From: an uncultured Muribaculaceae bacterium
GTDB taxonomy: Bacteria; Bacteroidota; Bacteroidia; Bacteroidales; Muribaculaceae
NCBI GenBank assembly: GCA_910589425.1
Contig: CAJUSZ010000011.1
Span: 11,967 to 75,966, forward strand
Length of the DNA: 64,000 nt
Reading direction: 5' to 3'
Below are positions 48,938 through 58,680 of the stretch, one piece after another. The stretch's first letter is position 1, and every line of letters starts with the position of its first letter. Below the pieces are notes generated by a model, which saw nothing but the letters and a program-made list of their open reading frames with translations, was not told where the DNA came from and ran no database searches. Position numbers and translations under genes: made by a program.

Positions 48938-50080
48938 CTATTGGTTTTCCCGCAGAGGTTTGCGGTGCCGCCTGCGGCCTTGAGGCTGGATGATCATTCC
49001 GGATCCGAGGCATAGGGAATGGTCGGGCGTATAGACCACCGCATATTGGCCGGGCGCTATTCCCTGCACATCCGAATCTGACTGGATCACATATTCTTCC
49101 GAATCCGGTTTTCTGATCATTGTCGCGCTTGTGAACTCTGGAGAATGTCTGTTTTTGAATGCGATCCGGACCGAGTCATTGTCTGGCCGTGTCAACCCGG
49201 GAATGATTGTGTCGCATTCAAACGGGTTGGCGGAGATCCAGTGCATCTCGGAAAGATGCAGGATCCGGCCATATTGCATCTTTGTGTTGTATCCGTTGGA
49301 GACGTAGATCACATTGTCGCGCACGTTCTTTCTGACAACATACCAGGGACCGCCCGAAAGGCCTAATCCTTTCCGCTGGCCGATGGTGTGGAACCAGTAT
49401 CCTTTATGTTCACCGATCTTCCGTCCTGTCTCTATCTCGACAATCGGTCCGGGTTTCTCGCCGAGATGACGGCGGAGGAAATCGCTGTAGTCAATTTTAC
49501 CCAGAAAACATATCCCTTGCGAATCACGTCGTGAAGCATTGGGAAGAGAAGCCTCGGCGGCGATGCGCCTAACCTCGCTCTTCGGCATCTCTCCGAGAGG
49601 GAACATGAGGTGAGAAAGCTGGGCATAGGAGATCGCCGCAAGAAAATCAGTCTGGTCTTTTACCGGATCGGCAGCTGTGGCGAGAAACAGTCTGCCGTCG
49701 ATTTCGCGTATGGAGGCATAATGTCCGGTGGCCGTCTTGTCGAATTCCTTTCCCCAGCGCTGCTCGAAATATCCGAATTTGATCATCTTGTTGCACATCA
49801 TGTCCGGATGAGGCGTGAGCCCATCCTTGACTGTCCGCAGCGCGTATGACATCACATGATCCCAGTATTCCTCATGCAGCGACACGACCCTGAACGGAAG
49901 GTTGTAGCGTCTTGCGATCAGCGTACACATCTCTATGTCTTCCTCGGCCGAACAGTCCCCACGACCGTCGTCCATGCCGATACGGATATAGAAAAGGTGG
50001 AGTTCGTGTCCTTCCGACATTAGCTTATGAACCACGACGGCGCTGTCCACGCCTCCTGATATCAGAACTGCGATCCTCAT
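48938..50080 (-). CDS. mnmA: tRNA-specific 2-thiouridylase MnmA
   Basis: The 380-residue protein has the PP-loop ISGGVDSAVV, TPHPDMMCNKMIKF with the first catalytic Cys, TGHYA, and SQGICFLGK with the second Cys, then FHTIGQRKGLGLSGG. It adds sulfur to uridine 34 of tRNA for Glu, Gln and Lys. Bacteroidetes often carry two mnmA genes, and only one is seen here. It starts 3 bases after the DoxX gene. Confidence 0.95.
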   Translation of the reverse strand: MRIAVLISGGVDSAVVVHKLMSEGHELHLFYIRIGMDDGRGDCSAEEDIEMCTLIARRYNLPFRVVSLHEEYWDHVMSYALRTVKDGLTPHPDMMCNKMIKFGYFEQRWGKEFDKTATGHYASIREIDGRLFLATAADPVKDQTDFLAAISYAQLSHLMFPLGEMPKSEVRRIAAEASLPNASRRDSQGICFLGKIDYSDFLRRHLGEKPGPIVEIETGRKIGEHKGYWFHTIGQRKGLGLSGGPWYVVRKNVRDNVIYVSNGYNTKMQYGRILHLSEMHWISANPFECDTIIPGLTRPDNDSVRIAFKNRHSPEFTSATMIRKPDSEEYVIQSDSDVQGIAPGQYAVVYTPDHSLCLGSGMIIQPQGRRRHRKPLRENQ

Positions 50081-50083
50081 TTC

Positions 50084-50605
50084 TTATACTTCTTCAAGTT
50101 CGGACTCGCTGCGGTTTCCCGTGTGGATGAAATGCAGCGAGAGAAAATAGTCTACTGATATTTTGCCTGGCCCTACGAGCAGCAGGAAGAAATATATTCC
50201 GAGAAACATGATCGGGAGATAACCCTGTTGTTGCCATGACAAGGTGTAGGCCGCCTGCCCTACGAGATCGTGAAGCACGTAATATTCAGCTATGCACAGG
50301 GCTATGAAAGGAGGGATGATCATGAGACGGGTCAGGAATCCTGCCATTATGAAGAATGAGCAGATGGTCTCGATGAGTGTCATCGTTATCAGGGAGGAGG
50401 ACGACGACAAGCCCAGCACCGCCGGGAATGAATCAGCCATTGTGTCGTAGGAGATTATCTGGCGGACACCGAATTGCATGAGCATTATTCCTACGAAGAG
50501 CCGAAGGAAAAGACGTCCGAGATTCGTATAGCTGTATCCGGATGTGCGGATATATAGTTTTTTGATCAGTTTAGCGGGGGACTTCATAGAGGGATGTCGT
50601 GTCAT
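50084..50605 (-). CDS. DoxX-family membrane protein
   Basis: The 173-residue protein has four hydrophobic segments, the first with GRLFLRLFVGIMLMQFG, and a GFLTRL segment between helices 2 and 3, typical of the DoxX family. Its role is uncertain; some members take part in thiosulfate or redox reactions in the membrane. The ATG at 50605 overlaps the DUF5106 stop by four bases (ATGA), favouring this start over the Met six codons later. Confidence 0.85.
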   Translation of the reverse strand: MTRHPSMKSPAKLIKKLYIRTSGYSYTNLGRLFLRLFVGIMLMQFGVRQIISYDTMADSFPAVLGLSSSSSLITMTLIETICSFFIMAGFLTRLMIIPPFIALCIAEYYVLHDLVGQAAYTLSWQQQGYLPIMFLGIYFFLLLVGPGKISVDYFLSLHFIHTGNRSESELEEV

Positions 50606-51522
50606 TTTCCGGAAGACAGCTTCTTGACCAAGGATATGGCATGGTCAACCGGGATGTTTTTAGCTTTTATTTTTTTGTCAGGACCGATGATGTAGAATGC
50701 CGGAGTGAGCCTCAGATCGTAGACTTCATCGGCTGTGTCGGTCGCCCCTACGGTCCATTTATCCGGATAGTCCGCCAGTTTCTCTTTCCAGCCTTCGTCT
50801 GTCTCGGTTGTGAAGAAACAGACATTCAGACGTCCTGTTTTCATGAGATCCGATATGGAAGAGTCTGTGTCGAGCTTCAGCTTGGCCATCATGCAGTCGT
50901 AGCAGTCGGGATCGCCGAATTCGATCAGCGTGTAGTTGCCTGTAGGCTCGAAAAATCCTGGAGATCCGTCTGGTTTTGTGAACGAGAAGGATGGGGCGTC
51001 GGCTCCGATCATGGAAGAGGCGAGTCTTGAATGCTGGAAACGGTAGCGGGTTTTGTGTATCTCCTTGAGCTTCTTGTTTTTCAGCAGTGCGTCGAGAAAC
51101 TTGATATAGATTTCGTCTATCCACATGGATGCGTTCGGACCGTAGAGCTTCTCCTCCGCGGCCTTGGTCAGTTGAAGAAGAATCGCCGGATTCTTCTGTG
51201 CTGAACTGATCAGACGGTCAACCGAATCGTATGTTTTCTCTTTGTCAGCCCATTGCATGGGGGTTATGAAAACCTCGAATGCATGGTTTAGGGCTGCCTG
51301 ATCCACCGATTTCAGTTTTTTCGGATTGAAATTGTCCCAGAAATGCTCCACAAGCCAGTCTGATTTTTCGGGCAGTCCGCCGACGTTGTCCGGTGCGACC
51401 GGATATTCGAAAAGAGCTTTGACCGTGGTTTGTGTGTTTTGGGTTTCGGTTGAATCGGTCTGCGCCATAGCGCCGGAAAAAGCGGCGGTGGCCAGGACAA
51501 AAGCAGCGATATGTTTTCTCAT
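50602..51522 (-). CDS. Exported DUF5106 thioredoxin-like protein
   Basis: The 306-residue protein has a signal peptide (MRKHIAAFVLATAAFSGAMAQ), a helical N-terminal DUF5106 domain (about 40-165) and a thioredoxin-like C-terminus with IEFGDPDCYDCMMAKL, in which CYDC replaces CGPC, and a cis-Pro region RLTPAFYIIG. It probably acts in periplasmic thiol-disulfide exchange. Its ATG overlaps the SGNH stop by four bases, and DoxX follows with another four-base overlap. Confidence 0.88.
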   Translation of the reverse strand: MRKHIAAFVLATAAFSGAMAQTDSTETQNTQTTVKALFEYPVAPDNVGGLPEKSDWLVEHFWDNFNPKKLKSVDQAALNHAFEVFITPMQWADKEKTYDSVDRLISSAQKNPAILLQLTKAAEEKLYGPNASMWIDEIYIKFLDALLKNKKLKEIHKTRYRFQHSRLASSMIGADAPSFSFTKPDGSPGFFEPTGNYTLIEFGDPDCYDCMMAKLKLDTDSSISDLMKTGRLNVCFFTTETDEGWKEKLADYPDKWTVGATDTADEVYDLRLTPAFYIIGPDKKIKAKNIPVDHAISLVKKLSSGK

Positions 51523-52196
51523 TGGTTCTCAGTAGTCGTTGTTTTGACAAACGGCCGGATCGCTTCGGTCCAGGCTTTGTAGCCTCTGCCGGTTAGATGA
51601 AGACCGTCGTTGGTGAATTCTTTGCGGAGCCTGCCTGTCTGCGGATCGGCGAGGGCTGGCCACAGATCTATGTAGTCGGCATCGTGTTTCTCGGCTATCT
51701 CCCTGATCTTCGCGTTAAGATCCGGAATCACTTTCTCACGCCCGAACAGATTCTTGTAGCGCCCGAAACTGTTGTCAACCGGCATCACGGATTGGAGATA
51801 GAGCCGTGTGGAGGGGGCTTCAGCGCGTATGCGTGCCACAAGCCTTTCATATTCTGACGCTATCTGTGAGGCGGAAAGATTATGGCTGATGTCGTTGATC
51901 CCGATAAGCAGAAATATCTTTGCCGGGGGATTGGCCAGAATCTGCCCGATACGCTTCTCCACACCTTTTACAACATCCGATGAAATACCACGGTTCTTGA
52001 TATTGGGCATGCCGAAAAGTTCGGCGAATTCGCCGCCGTCTGTGATGGAATTCCCTACGAACACTATGTCGTCTCCATTGATGGGAAGAAGCTCATACAG
52101 GCTTGTCTTCTGTTCCCAATACGGGCTTTCGGCTGACGCATACGCCGGAATCAGGGATGCCGCCAGCAGAATAATAAATTTATGACAATGTCTCAT
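51519..52196 (-). CDS. Exported SGNH/GDSL hydrolase
   Basis: The 225-residue protein has a signal peptide (MRHCHKFIILLAASLIPAYA) and the SGNH blocks: DIVFVGNSITDGGEF with the Ser, NRGISSD with the Gly, LLIGINDISHN with the Asn, and NDGLHLTGRGY with the Asp and His. It removes an acyl or acetyl group from a periplasmic substrate, perhaps murein or glycan. It overlaps the kinase gene by 17 bases. Confidence 0.9.
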   Translation of the reverse strand: MRHCHKFIILLAASLIPAYASAESPYWEQKTSLYELLPINGDDIVFVGNSITDGGEFAELFGMPNIKNRGISSDVVKGVEKRIGQILANPPAKIFLLIGINDISHNLSASQIASEYERLVARIRAEAPSTRLYLQSVMPVDNSFGRYKNLFGREKVIPDLNAKIREIAEKHDADYIDLWPALADPQTGRLRKEFTNDGLHLTGRGYKAWTEAIRPFVKTTTTENQ

Positions 52197-53034
52197 CTGC
52201 GTGGAATTTGAGCAATCCGTCCATTGGATCAGCCATGATTTGTGAAACCGTATATCCTTGTGATGATGCAGCTTCCCTGAGGATCTTCTCGAAACTTGCG
52301 GCTATCGAACCGACAAAGCTTATCGGAAGGAAATGCGCTCCGTCATACATCGCCACATTCTTCCGTATGAATGCTGTCAGCTCCTCAAGCACTACGGAAT
52401 ACACATAGGGATTCCACAGGTTGTCTTTCAGGAATGGCACAAGAGACGCGAGAAATTTGTTGGGAGCCGGCGAACGGTAGACCTTGTCGAGTATCTCGGT
52501 CAGCGTTAACTGGTATGTGTCAAGAAACCGTTCCCTCACGTTAGCCGGAAGCATCCCTTTGAAGGCTTCGGCCACGAGACGTTTTCCCAAAGCCGCGCCA
52601 CCGCCCTCGTCGCCTAGGATGTAGCCCAACGAGGGGACATTGCGCTCGATCTGCTCCCCGTCGTAGAGGCAGGAATTGGATCCTGTGCCGAGAATGCAGG
52701 CGATTCCTCTGTGGGATCCGAAAAGGGCTCTGGCAGCGCCGAGAAGATCACTGCTCACATTCGCCTCCCGCACGTCGAAAACCTGCGATAATGTGGCGCT
52801 CATTTTTTTGCACACTCTCGGGATGGCGCATCCTGAACCATACCAATATATCAAGTCCACTTTTTTCCCGGAGAGCCTTGACGCCGCGTCGGAGAGCTTG
52901 CGGCCCACCTCCTCCTGCTCGGCAAGCAGAGCGTTGAGCCCGTCGGTAACGAACGTGGACTCAATGCCTTGGTCAGAGAGCAGAGACCATTTGACTTTGC
53001 TGGAGCCGGCGTCGGCTATGAGTAGATTTTTCAT
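52180..53034 (-). CDS. BadF/BcrA-family sugar kinase, probably N-acetylglucosamine or MurNAc kinase
   Basis: The 284-residue protein has the ASKHA ATPase fold: LLIADAGSSKVKWSLL (phosphate 1), ACILGTGSNS (phosphate 2), GYILGDEGGGAALG and a late SFVGSIAASF. This is the BadF/NagK-like type that phosphorylates amino sugars. In related oral Bacteroidetes a BadF-type kinase acts on MurNAc, so a role in murein sugar recycling is possible. The ATG at 53034 is chosen because the promoter lies at 53097-53128. It leads a six-gene operon. Confidence 0.85.
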   Translation of the reverse strand: MKNLLIADAGSSKVKWSLLSDQGIESTFVTDGLNALLAEQEEVGRKLSDAASRLSGKKVDLIYWYGSGCAIPRVCKKMSATLSQVFDVREANVSSDLLGAARALFGSHRGIACILGTGSNSCLYDGEQIERNVPSLGYILGDEGGGAALGKRLVAEAFKGMLPANVRERFLDTYQLTLTEILDKVYRSPAPNKFLASLVPFLKDNLWNPYVYSVVLEELTAFIRKNVAMYDGAHFLPISFVGSIAASFEKILREAASSQGYTVSQIMADPMDGLLKFHADETLS

Positions 53035-53096
53035 CGTGTCGTGTTTTATGGAATTGACTGCCGGATGCAAATACTGACGGCCGGCGATGCAATTTG

Positions 53097-53128
53097 CAAA
53101 ATTACAAAAAATCCGCTGTCTTTCCAAA
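53097..53128 (-). promoter_or_regulatory. Promoter of the kinase to DUF151 operon
   Basis: On the minus strand TTTG (53125-53128) is followed after 20 bases by TAATTTTG (53097-53104). It gives a leader of about 55 bases and excludes a longer frame starting at 53127. Confidence 0.8.
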
Positions 53129-53162
53129 TCTCACGCATATCCCATGATTGAGATTTTTTTTG

Positions 53163-53170
53163 TAATTTTG
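53163..53170 (+). promoter_or_regulatory. Probable -7 element of lepA
   Basis: TAATTTTG fits TAnnTTTG, 26 bases before the ATG. The upstream TTTG is not at the usual distance. Confidence 0.55.
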
Positions 53171-53196
53171 CACTTCATTAGAGTGAATATCAATTT

Positions 53197-54984
53197 ATGA
53201 AGAATATACGCAACTTTTGCATCATCGCCCATATCGACCATGGAAAGTCCACGCTTGCCGACAGGCTTCTCGAATATACGGACACGGTCAGCGGCAAGCA
53301 GATGGAGGCGCAGGTGCTTGACGACATGGATCTCGAACGTGAGCGCGGGATAACAATCAAGAGCCATGCCATCCAGATGGATTTCCACAGGCATGACGGG
53401 GACTATGTGCTGAATCTAATCGACACTCCGGGGCATGTGGATTTCTCTTACGAGGTGTCGCGGTCGATAGCCGCCTGCGAGGGGGCGCTGCTGATTGTGG
53501 ACGCCTCGCAGGGAATTCAGGCCCAGACGATCTCAAACCTGTATATGGCCATCGAGAATGACCTTGAGATAATCCCTGTCATCAACAAATGCGATCTCGA
53601 CAGCGCCAAGCCCGACGAGGTTGAGGATCAGATTGTGGATCTTCTCGGATGCGGCCGTGATGAGATAATCCGGGCATCGGGTAAGACCGGACTCGGTGTG
53701 GATGTGATCCTCGATGCGATAGTGGACAGGATACCGAGCCCCAAAGGGGATCCGGAAGCTCCTCTTCAGGCGTTGATATTTGATTCGGTGTTCAATCCGT
53801 TCCGCGGGATCATCGCTTATTTCAAGATCGTCAACGGAACTTTGCGCAGCGGAGACTTCGTTAAGTTCGTAAGCACCGGCAAGGAATATCATGCCGACGA
53901 GATCGGAGTGCTGAAGCTTCAGATGTCTCCGCGGAAAGAATTGTCGGCAGGAAATGTGGGATATATCATCTCAGGCATCAAATCGTCGAAAGAGGTAAAG
54001 GTCGGAGATACGATAACCCATGTGGCAAAGCCATGCGCCAAGGCCATAGATGGATTCGAGGAGGTGAAGCCGATGGTCTTCGCAGGAGTGTATCCTATCG
54101 AGACCGAGGATTTTGAGAATCTGCGTGCGTCGCTTGAGAAATTGCAGCTCAACGACGCTTCCCTGACGTTCCAGCCTGAATCCTCGGCGGCTCTTGGATT
54201 CGGATTCCGGTGCGGCTTTCTCGGGCTGCTCCACATGGAGATAGTGCAGGAGCGACTCGGACGTGAATTCGACATGGATGTCATCACTACGGTTCCCAAC
54301 GTGTCTTACAATGTGTATGACAAGAAAGGCAACGTAACCGAGGTACACAATCCATCCGGCCTGCCCGAACCGACACTCATCGACCATATCGAGGAGCCAT
54401 ACATACGCTCGACAATCATAACCCAGGCCGATTATATCGGCCCGATAATGACGCTTTGTCTTGGAAAACGGGGCGAACTTGTTAAGCAGGAATACATATC
54501 CGGCAACCGCATGGAGATAACGTTCGACATGCCGCTCGGAGAGATAGTGATAGATTTCTACGACAAACTGAAGAGCATATCGAAGGGCTACGCGTCGTTC
54601 GACTATCACTTGCATGACTTCCGTCCGTCGAATCTGGTGAAACTCGACATCCTCCTGAACGGGGAAAGCGTGGATGCGCTCTCGACGCTGACTCATGCCG
54701 ACAACGCTGTCAGGTTCGGACGCCGGATGTGCGAGAAGCTGAAGGAGCTTATCCCGCGCCAGCAGTTCGACATAGCGATCCAGGCCGCTATAGGAGCCAA
54801 GATAATAGCCCGCGAGACGATCAAGGCTGTCCGCAAGGATGTGACAGCAAAATGCTACGGAGGCGACATATCCCGGAAACGCAAGCTGCTCGAGAAGCAG
54901 AAAGCCGGCAAGAAGCGCATGAAGCAGATAGGCTCTGTGGAGGTTCCACAGAAAGCTTTCCTCGCGGTTCTCAAGCTTGATTGA
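53197..54984 (+). CDS. lepA: Elongation factor 4 (LepA)
   Basis: The 595-residue GTPase has G1 [15 protein letters not shown]2 [11 protein letters not shown]3 [12 protein letters not shown] and G4 [10 protein letters not shown], then LepA-specific domains with [10 protein letters not shown] and the C-terminal basic CTD ([18 protein letters not shown]). It acts on stalled or mispositioned ribosomes. Length matches the family (about 600). Confidence 0.97.
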   Translation: MKNIRNFCIIAHIDHGKSTLADRLLEYTDTVSGKQMEAQVLDDMDLERERGITIKSHAIQMDFHRHDGDYVLNLIDTPGHVDFSYEVSRSIAACEGALLIVDASQGIQAQTISNLYMAIENDLEIIPVINKCDLDSAKPDEVEDQIVDLLGCGRDEIIRASGKTGLGVDVILDAIVDRIPSPKGDPEAPLQALIFDSVFNPFRGIIAYFKIVNGTLRSGDFVKFVSTGKEYHADEIGVLKLQMSPRKELSAGNVGYIISGIKSSKEVKVGDTITHVAKPCAKAIDGFEEVKPMVFAGVYPIETEDFENLRASLEKLQLNDASLTFQPESSAALGFGFRCGFLGLLHMEIVQERLGREFDMDVITTVPNVSYNVYDKKGNVTEVHNPSGLPEPTLIDHIEEPYIRSTIITQADYIGPIMTLCLGKRGELVKQEYISGNRMEITFDMPLGEIVIDFYDKLKSISKGYASFDYHLHDFRPSNLVKLDILLNGESVDALSTLTHADNAVRFGRRMCEKLKELIPRQQFDIAIQAAIGAKIIARETIKAVRKDVTAKCYGGDISRKRKLLEKQKAGKKRMKQIGSVEVPQKAFLAVLKLD

Positions 54985-55052
54985 ACGCAGGAGGCCGATA
55001 AAAAGACGAATGCGCTGAAACACTAAAGAAACACTAATGTTATAATAATACT

Positions 55053-56414
55053 ATGGCAAACGTATTCTACACTTTCAAAAAAGTTTTCAAGGAGTATGCC
55101 AATGGTGGCAACATGCTGATGGCGGCCACCGTCCTGGCGCTTCTTGTGGTGAACTTACCTTTTTCCACTGAATTCTACAATTCGTTGTGGACTCATGAGA
55201 TGGCTCTCCAGATAGGCAGTTTCAATCTGTTCAGCCATCATGGAGAGCCTATGAGCGTCATGGCTTTCATCAATGACGCGCTGATGGCCATATTCTTCTT
55301 CTCGGTAGGCCTGGAGATAAAACGCGAGGTTCTTGTCGGGGAACTGCATTCGGTGCGCAAGGCGCTTCTTCCGATCATCGGCGCCTGCGGAGGAATGATT
55401 GTTCCGGTGGCCGTGTTCTATTTCCTTGCGAAAGGAAGTGATTACATAAACGGCTGCGCTATTCCCATGGCGACCGACATAGCATTCTCGCTCGGAGTCC
55501 TGGCCATGCTCGGTAACAGAGTGCCGATCGGATTGAAGGTCTTCCTGACGACGCTCGCCGTAGTGGACGATATAGGAGGCATTCTTGTGATCGCCATATT
55601 TTATTCATCCCATATAGACTACTGGATGCTTCTTGCCGCGGCCGGAATCCTCTGTGTACTCATATTCGGAGGCGCATGGCTGAAGATCCAGAGCAAGATG
55701 TTCTATCTCCTTCTCGGAGCCGTCGTATGGTTCCTGTTCCTGAACGCCGGAATCCACCCGACGATTGCCGGTGTGCTGATCGCATTCACGATTCCTGCAA
55801 AACCCGTGTATGCACCGAAAAAGTATATACAGACAATAAGGACAAATATCGGGTATTTCTCCGAAGAAGATGACGAGACTCTAAATTCGAGAACCATCCT
55901 CAGCGACGAGCAGCTCGACCATCTCAAAGAGATAGAATCTGCATCGGATAAAGTGATCTCTCCGTTGCAGGACATGGAGGATTCGCTTCATCCTGTGGTG
56001 AATTATCTGATTGTTCCGCTCTTTGCATTTGCCAACGCCGGCATTTTCCTCGGCGACATGGATATATCGATGGCGTTTTCCGGAGTCAGCCTTGCCACGA
56101 TGAGTGGCCTCGTGATAGGAAAGTTCACCGGTATATTCATCTTTGCGTTCCTCGCCATAAAGCTTGGACTTGCCCCGATGCCTAAAGGCGGCAACTGGGC
56201 GCGGATGGCTTCGATCTCAATGCTCGGCGGAATCGGGTTCACCGTGTCCCTCTTCATCGCCAACCTCTCATTCAACACAGGGGATGTCTACCATTCCATA
56301 ATATTGAATGAGTCTAAACTCGGCATTCTTATCGGATCGCTTGTGGCAGGCTTCCTCGGATGGCTGATGCTCCATTTCACGCTTCCGAAAGAGGATCAGC
56401 CTCAGGAAGACTGA
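55053..56414 (+). CDS. nhaA: Na+/H+ antiporter NhaA
   Basis: The 453-residue membrane protein has FFFSVGLEIKREVLVGEL, PMATDIAFSLGVLAMLG and TTLAVVDDIGGILVIA with the two transport aspartates, and GGIGFTVSLFIANL. About 50 extra residues (roughly 255-305, with YFSEEDDETLNSRTILS) are inserted in a cytoplasmic loop compared with E. coli NhaA (388). It exports sodium in exchange for protons. It is 68 bases after lepA. Confidence 0.93.
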   Translation: MANVFYTFKKVFKEYANGGNMLMAATVLALLVVNLPFSTEFYNSLWTHEMALQIGSFNLFSHHGEPMSVMAFINDALMAIFFFSVGLEIKREVLVGELHSVRKALLPIIGACGGMIVPVAVFYFLAKGSDYINGCAIPMATDIAFSLGVLAMLGNRVPIGLKVFLTTLAVVDDIGGILVIAIFYSSHIDYWMLLAAAGILCVLIFGGAWLKIQSKMFYLLLGAVVWFLFLNAGIHPTIAGVLIAFTIPAKPVYAPKKYIQTIRTNIGYFSEEDDETLNSRTILSDEQLDHLKEIESASDKVISPLQDMEDSLHPVVNYLIVPLFAFANAGIFLGDMDISMAFSGVSLATMSGLVIGKFTGIFIFAFLAIKLGLAPMPKGGNWARMASISMLGGIGFTVSLFIANLSFNTGDVYHSIILNESKLGILIGSLVAGFLGWLMLHFTLPKEDQPQED

Positions 56415-56503
56415 TGTCGGCAGGACTTGGGAACCGTAGATCGGAACCGGACGGAAGTCTCTTAACATACTCGATGACTCCCATATATCCCGGATGGCAT
56501 ATT

Positions 56504-56534
56504 ATTGCCGTTCGGGATTTTTTTCGTAACTTTG
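56504..56534 (+). promoter_or_regulatory. Promoter of the holB-like gene
   Basis: ATTG (56504-56507) is followed after 19 bases by TAACTTTG (56527-56534). It fixes the translation start at 56559, not the earlier in-frame ATG at 56505. Confidence 0.75.
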
Positions 56535-56558
56535 CTTTTGAAAAATCAGCGGAATAGG

Positions 56559-57695
56559 ATGAAATTTGCAGATATAACAGGTCAGGACACCGCAATAGGA
56601 TTGCTCAGGCAGATGGCCGACGGAGACCGGGTGCCTCATGCGCTTATGCTTTCGGGAAAACCAGGCATAGGGAAAACAATGTTGGCGCGTGCTTTTGCCC
56701 AATATCTGCATTGTCGTCATCACATCGGCCAGGAACCGTGCGGGCAGTGCCCGGATTGCCTGCAACACCAGAGCATGAATCATCCGGATCTGCATTTTGT
56801 CTATCCTGTGTTCAAGAAAGATTCAGGACGACAGACTCTCTCGGCTGACTTTATTGAGGAATGGAAACAGTTTGTGGCCGACTATCCATATATGGATGTT
56901 GAAAAATGGCCCGAGGCACTTGGCGCAGACAATAAACAGCCGATAATCTACAAGGATGAAAGCGCGGAGATATTGCGTGTGGCAAGTCTTTCATCATATT
57001 CATCTGGCAAAAAGATATTCCTGATTTGGCAGCCTGAGAAGATGAATGCGGAGGCTGCCAACAAACTTCTCAAAATCCTTGAGGAACCTTTCCAGGACAC
57101 GGTGTTCATCCTTGTCAGCAACGCTCCTGAGCTTGTCCTTCCCACGGTGTTTTCCAGATGTGCCAGAATAAACATGCGCAGACCGTCTGATCCGGAAGTG
57201 GAGTCGTGGCTTGCCGGACATGGAGCTTCATCCGAAGAAACAAGCCGGATAGCCCGTATGGCGGAAGGCAGCATCGGTAAGGCTCTCGGCTTATTGACAG
57301 CGAAAGGGGAGGAGCAGGAGTTCGGAGCCATTTTCCGGGACATGATGCGTAAAGCGTATTCGCGGGATGCCGCGTCGCTCAAAGTGTTGACCGAGAATGT
57401 GGCGTCGATGAAGAGAGAGAAGACAAAACGCTATCTGGCCTATTCGTCGAGGATGATACGCGAGAACTTTATCTATAATTTCGGAGTTCCCGGACTTAAC
57501 CGCATGAATGAGGAAGAGAATCAGTTCAGCCAGCGTTTCGCCCCGTTTATCCACAGAGGGAATGTAGGGCGTCTGGAGAGAGAATTCTCTCGCGCAGAAA
57601 CCGACGTGGCACGCAATGCGAACGCAAAGATAGTGCTTTTCGATCTCTCCCTGAAGTTGATGTCATTGCTGCGCGTGGCTCCCGTGGCGCAATGA
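56559..57695 (+). CDS. holB: DNA polymerase III delta' subunit
   Basis: The 378-residue AAA+ protein has Walker A GKPGIGKT (33-40), a zinc site EPCGQCPDC after it, and NAEAANKLLKILEEP with the sensor region. It is a clamp-loader subunit of the replicative polymerase. Compared with DnaX it lacks a long C-terminal tail. The ATG at 56559 gives the family N-terminus (MKFADITGQD). Confidence 0.92.
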   Translation: MKFADITGQDTAIGLLRQMADGDRVPHALMLSGKPGIGKTMLARAFAQYLHCRHHIGQEPCGQCPDCLQHQSMNHPDLHFVYPVFKKDSGRQTLSADFIEEWKQFVADYPYMDVEKWPEALGADNKQPIIYKDESAEILRVASLSSYSSGKKIFLIWQPEKMNAEAANKLLKILEEPFQDTVFILVSNAPELVLPTVFSRCARINMRRPSDPEVESWLAGHGASSEETSRIARMAEGSIGKALGLLTAKGEEQEFGAIFRDMMRKAYSRDAASLKVLTENVASMKREKTKRYLAYSSRMIRENFIYNFGVPGLNRMNEEENQFSQRFAPFIHRGNVGRLEREFSRAETDVARNANAKIVLFDLSLKLMSLLRVAPVAQ

Positions 57696-57766
57696 ATGCC
57701 AATGCACGTCAGTGCCGATCGTAATAAACACAAAAATCAAAACACAACAAAATAGAACATAAAGAA

Positions 57767-58669
57767 ATGAAACCGACATTATTCATACTTGCGGCAGGAA
57801 TGGGAAGCCGTTACGGCGGACTTAAGCAGCTCGACGGTCTCGGACCGTCGGGGGAGACCATAATGGATTATTCTGTATTCGATGCACTGCGTGCGGGATT
57901 TGGCAAGATCGTGTTTGTGATCCGTCATGATTTCGAGCAGGAATTCCGGGATAAGATAATCTCCCGGTATGAAGGCCACGTGGAAGTGGATGTCGTGTTT
58001 CAGGACCTGGACAATCTCCCGGCCGGGTTCAGCCCCAATGAGGAGCGCACCAAACCCTGGGGGACAGGCCATGCCGTCCTGATGGGTAAAGATGTGATAA
58101 AGGAACCGTTTGCCGTCATAAACGCCGATGACTATTATGGCAAGGAAAGTTTCCAGATTCTTGCCGACGCGTTGCGGGAGATTGCCGGTAAGAGCGGAGA
58201 ATACTGCATGGTAGGCTTCAGGATAGAAAACACGCTGAGCGAGAACGGAGGAGTAAGCAGAGGACACTGCCATGTCTCTCCGGAGGGTAATCTCACAGCG
58301 GTGAACGAGTGTCATGGAATCCAGCGTAAAGAAGGGAAACTTGTCCAGACCCTCGCCGACGGAACCGAAGCGCCATTTCCCCAGGGAGCAAATGTGTCGA
58401 TGAACATGTGGGGTTTCACGCCTGACTATTTCAAGTATTCGGAAGAGGCGTTTGTGGAATTCCTCGGCAAACACGGCGACGAACTGAAGTCAGAATTCTA
58501 CATACCGACCGTAGTGAATGATCTTATCAAGCGCGGGGAAATCACACTCAAGGTCAAAGAAACGCCCTCACGATGGTTCGGCGTAACTTATGCCGCCGAC
58601 CGTCCGGCTACAGTGGCGCAATTCCGTCAGCTCGTGGATGAAGGCGTTTATCCCGCTAAACTCTTTTAA
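57767..58669 (+). CDS. Sugar nucleotidyltransferase family protein
   Basis: The 300-residue protein begins TLFILAAGMGSRYGGLKQLD, the nucleotide-binding pattern of NTP transferases, and has a DDYYGKESF motif with the metal aspartates and GANVSMNMWGFTP in the middle. It couples a sugar phosphate to a nucleotide; the sugar is unknown. galE starts 11 bases after its stop, so a UDP-sugar is plausible. Confidence 0.85.
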   Translation: MKPTLFILAAGMGSRYGGLKQLDGLGPSGETIMDYSVFDALRAGFGKIVFVIRHDFEQEFRDKIISRYEGHVEVDVVFQDLDNLPAGFSPNEERTKPWGTGHAVLMGKDVIKEPFAVINADDYYGKESFQILADALREIAGKSGEYCMVGFRIENTLSENGGVSRGHCHVSPEGNLTAVNECHGIQRKEGKLVQTLADGTEAPFPQGANVSMNMWGFTPDYFKYSEEAFVEFLGKHGDELKSEFYIPTVVNDLIKRGEITLKVKETPSRWFGVTYAADRPATVAQFRQLVDEGVYPAKLF

Positions 58670-58680
58670 CATCCCCCCGC

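Noticed and set aside
53971..55023. 350-codon minus-strand frame opposite lepA
   Set aside because: It is the mirror of a highly conserved GTPase gene and has no recognisable domain.
57779..58474. 231-codon minus-strand frame opposite the nucleotidyltransferase
   Set aside because: It is an antisense shadow of a well-supported gene.
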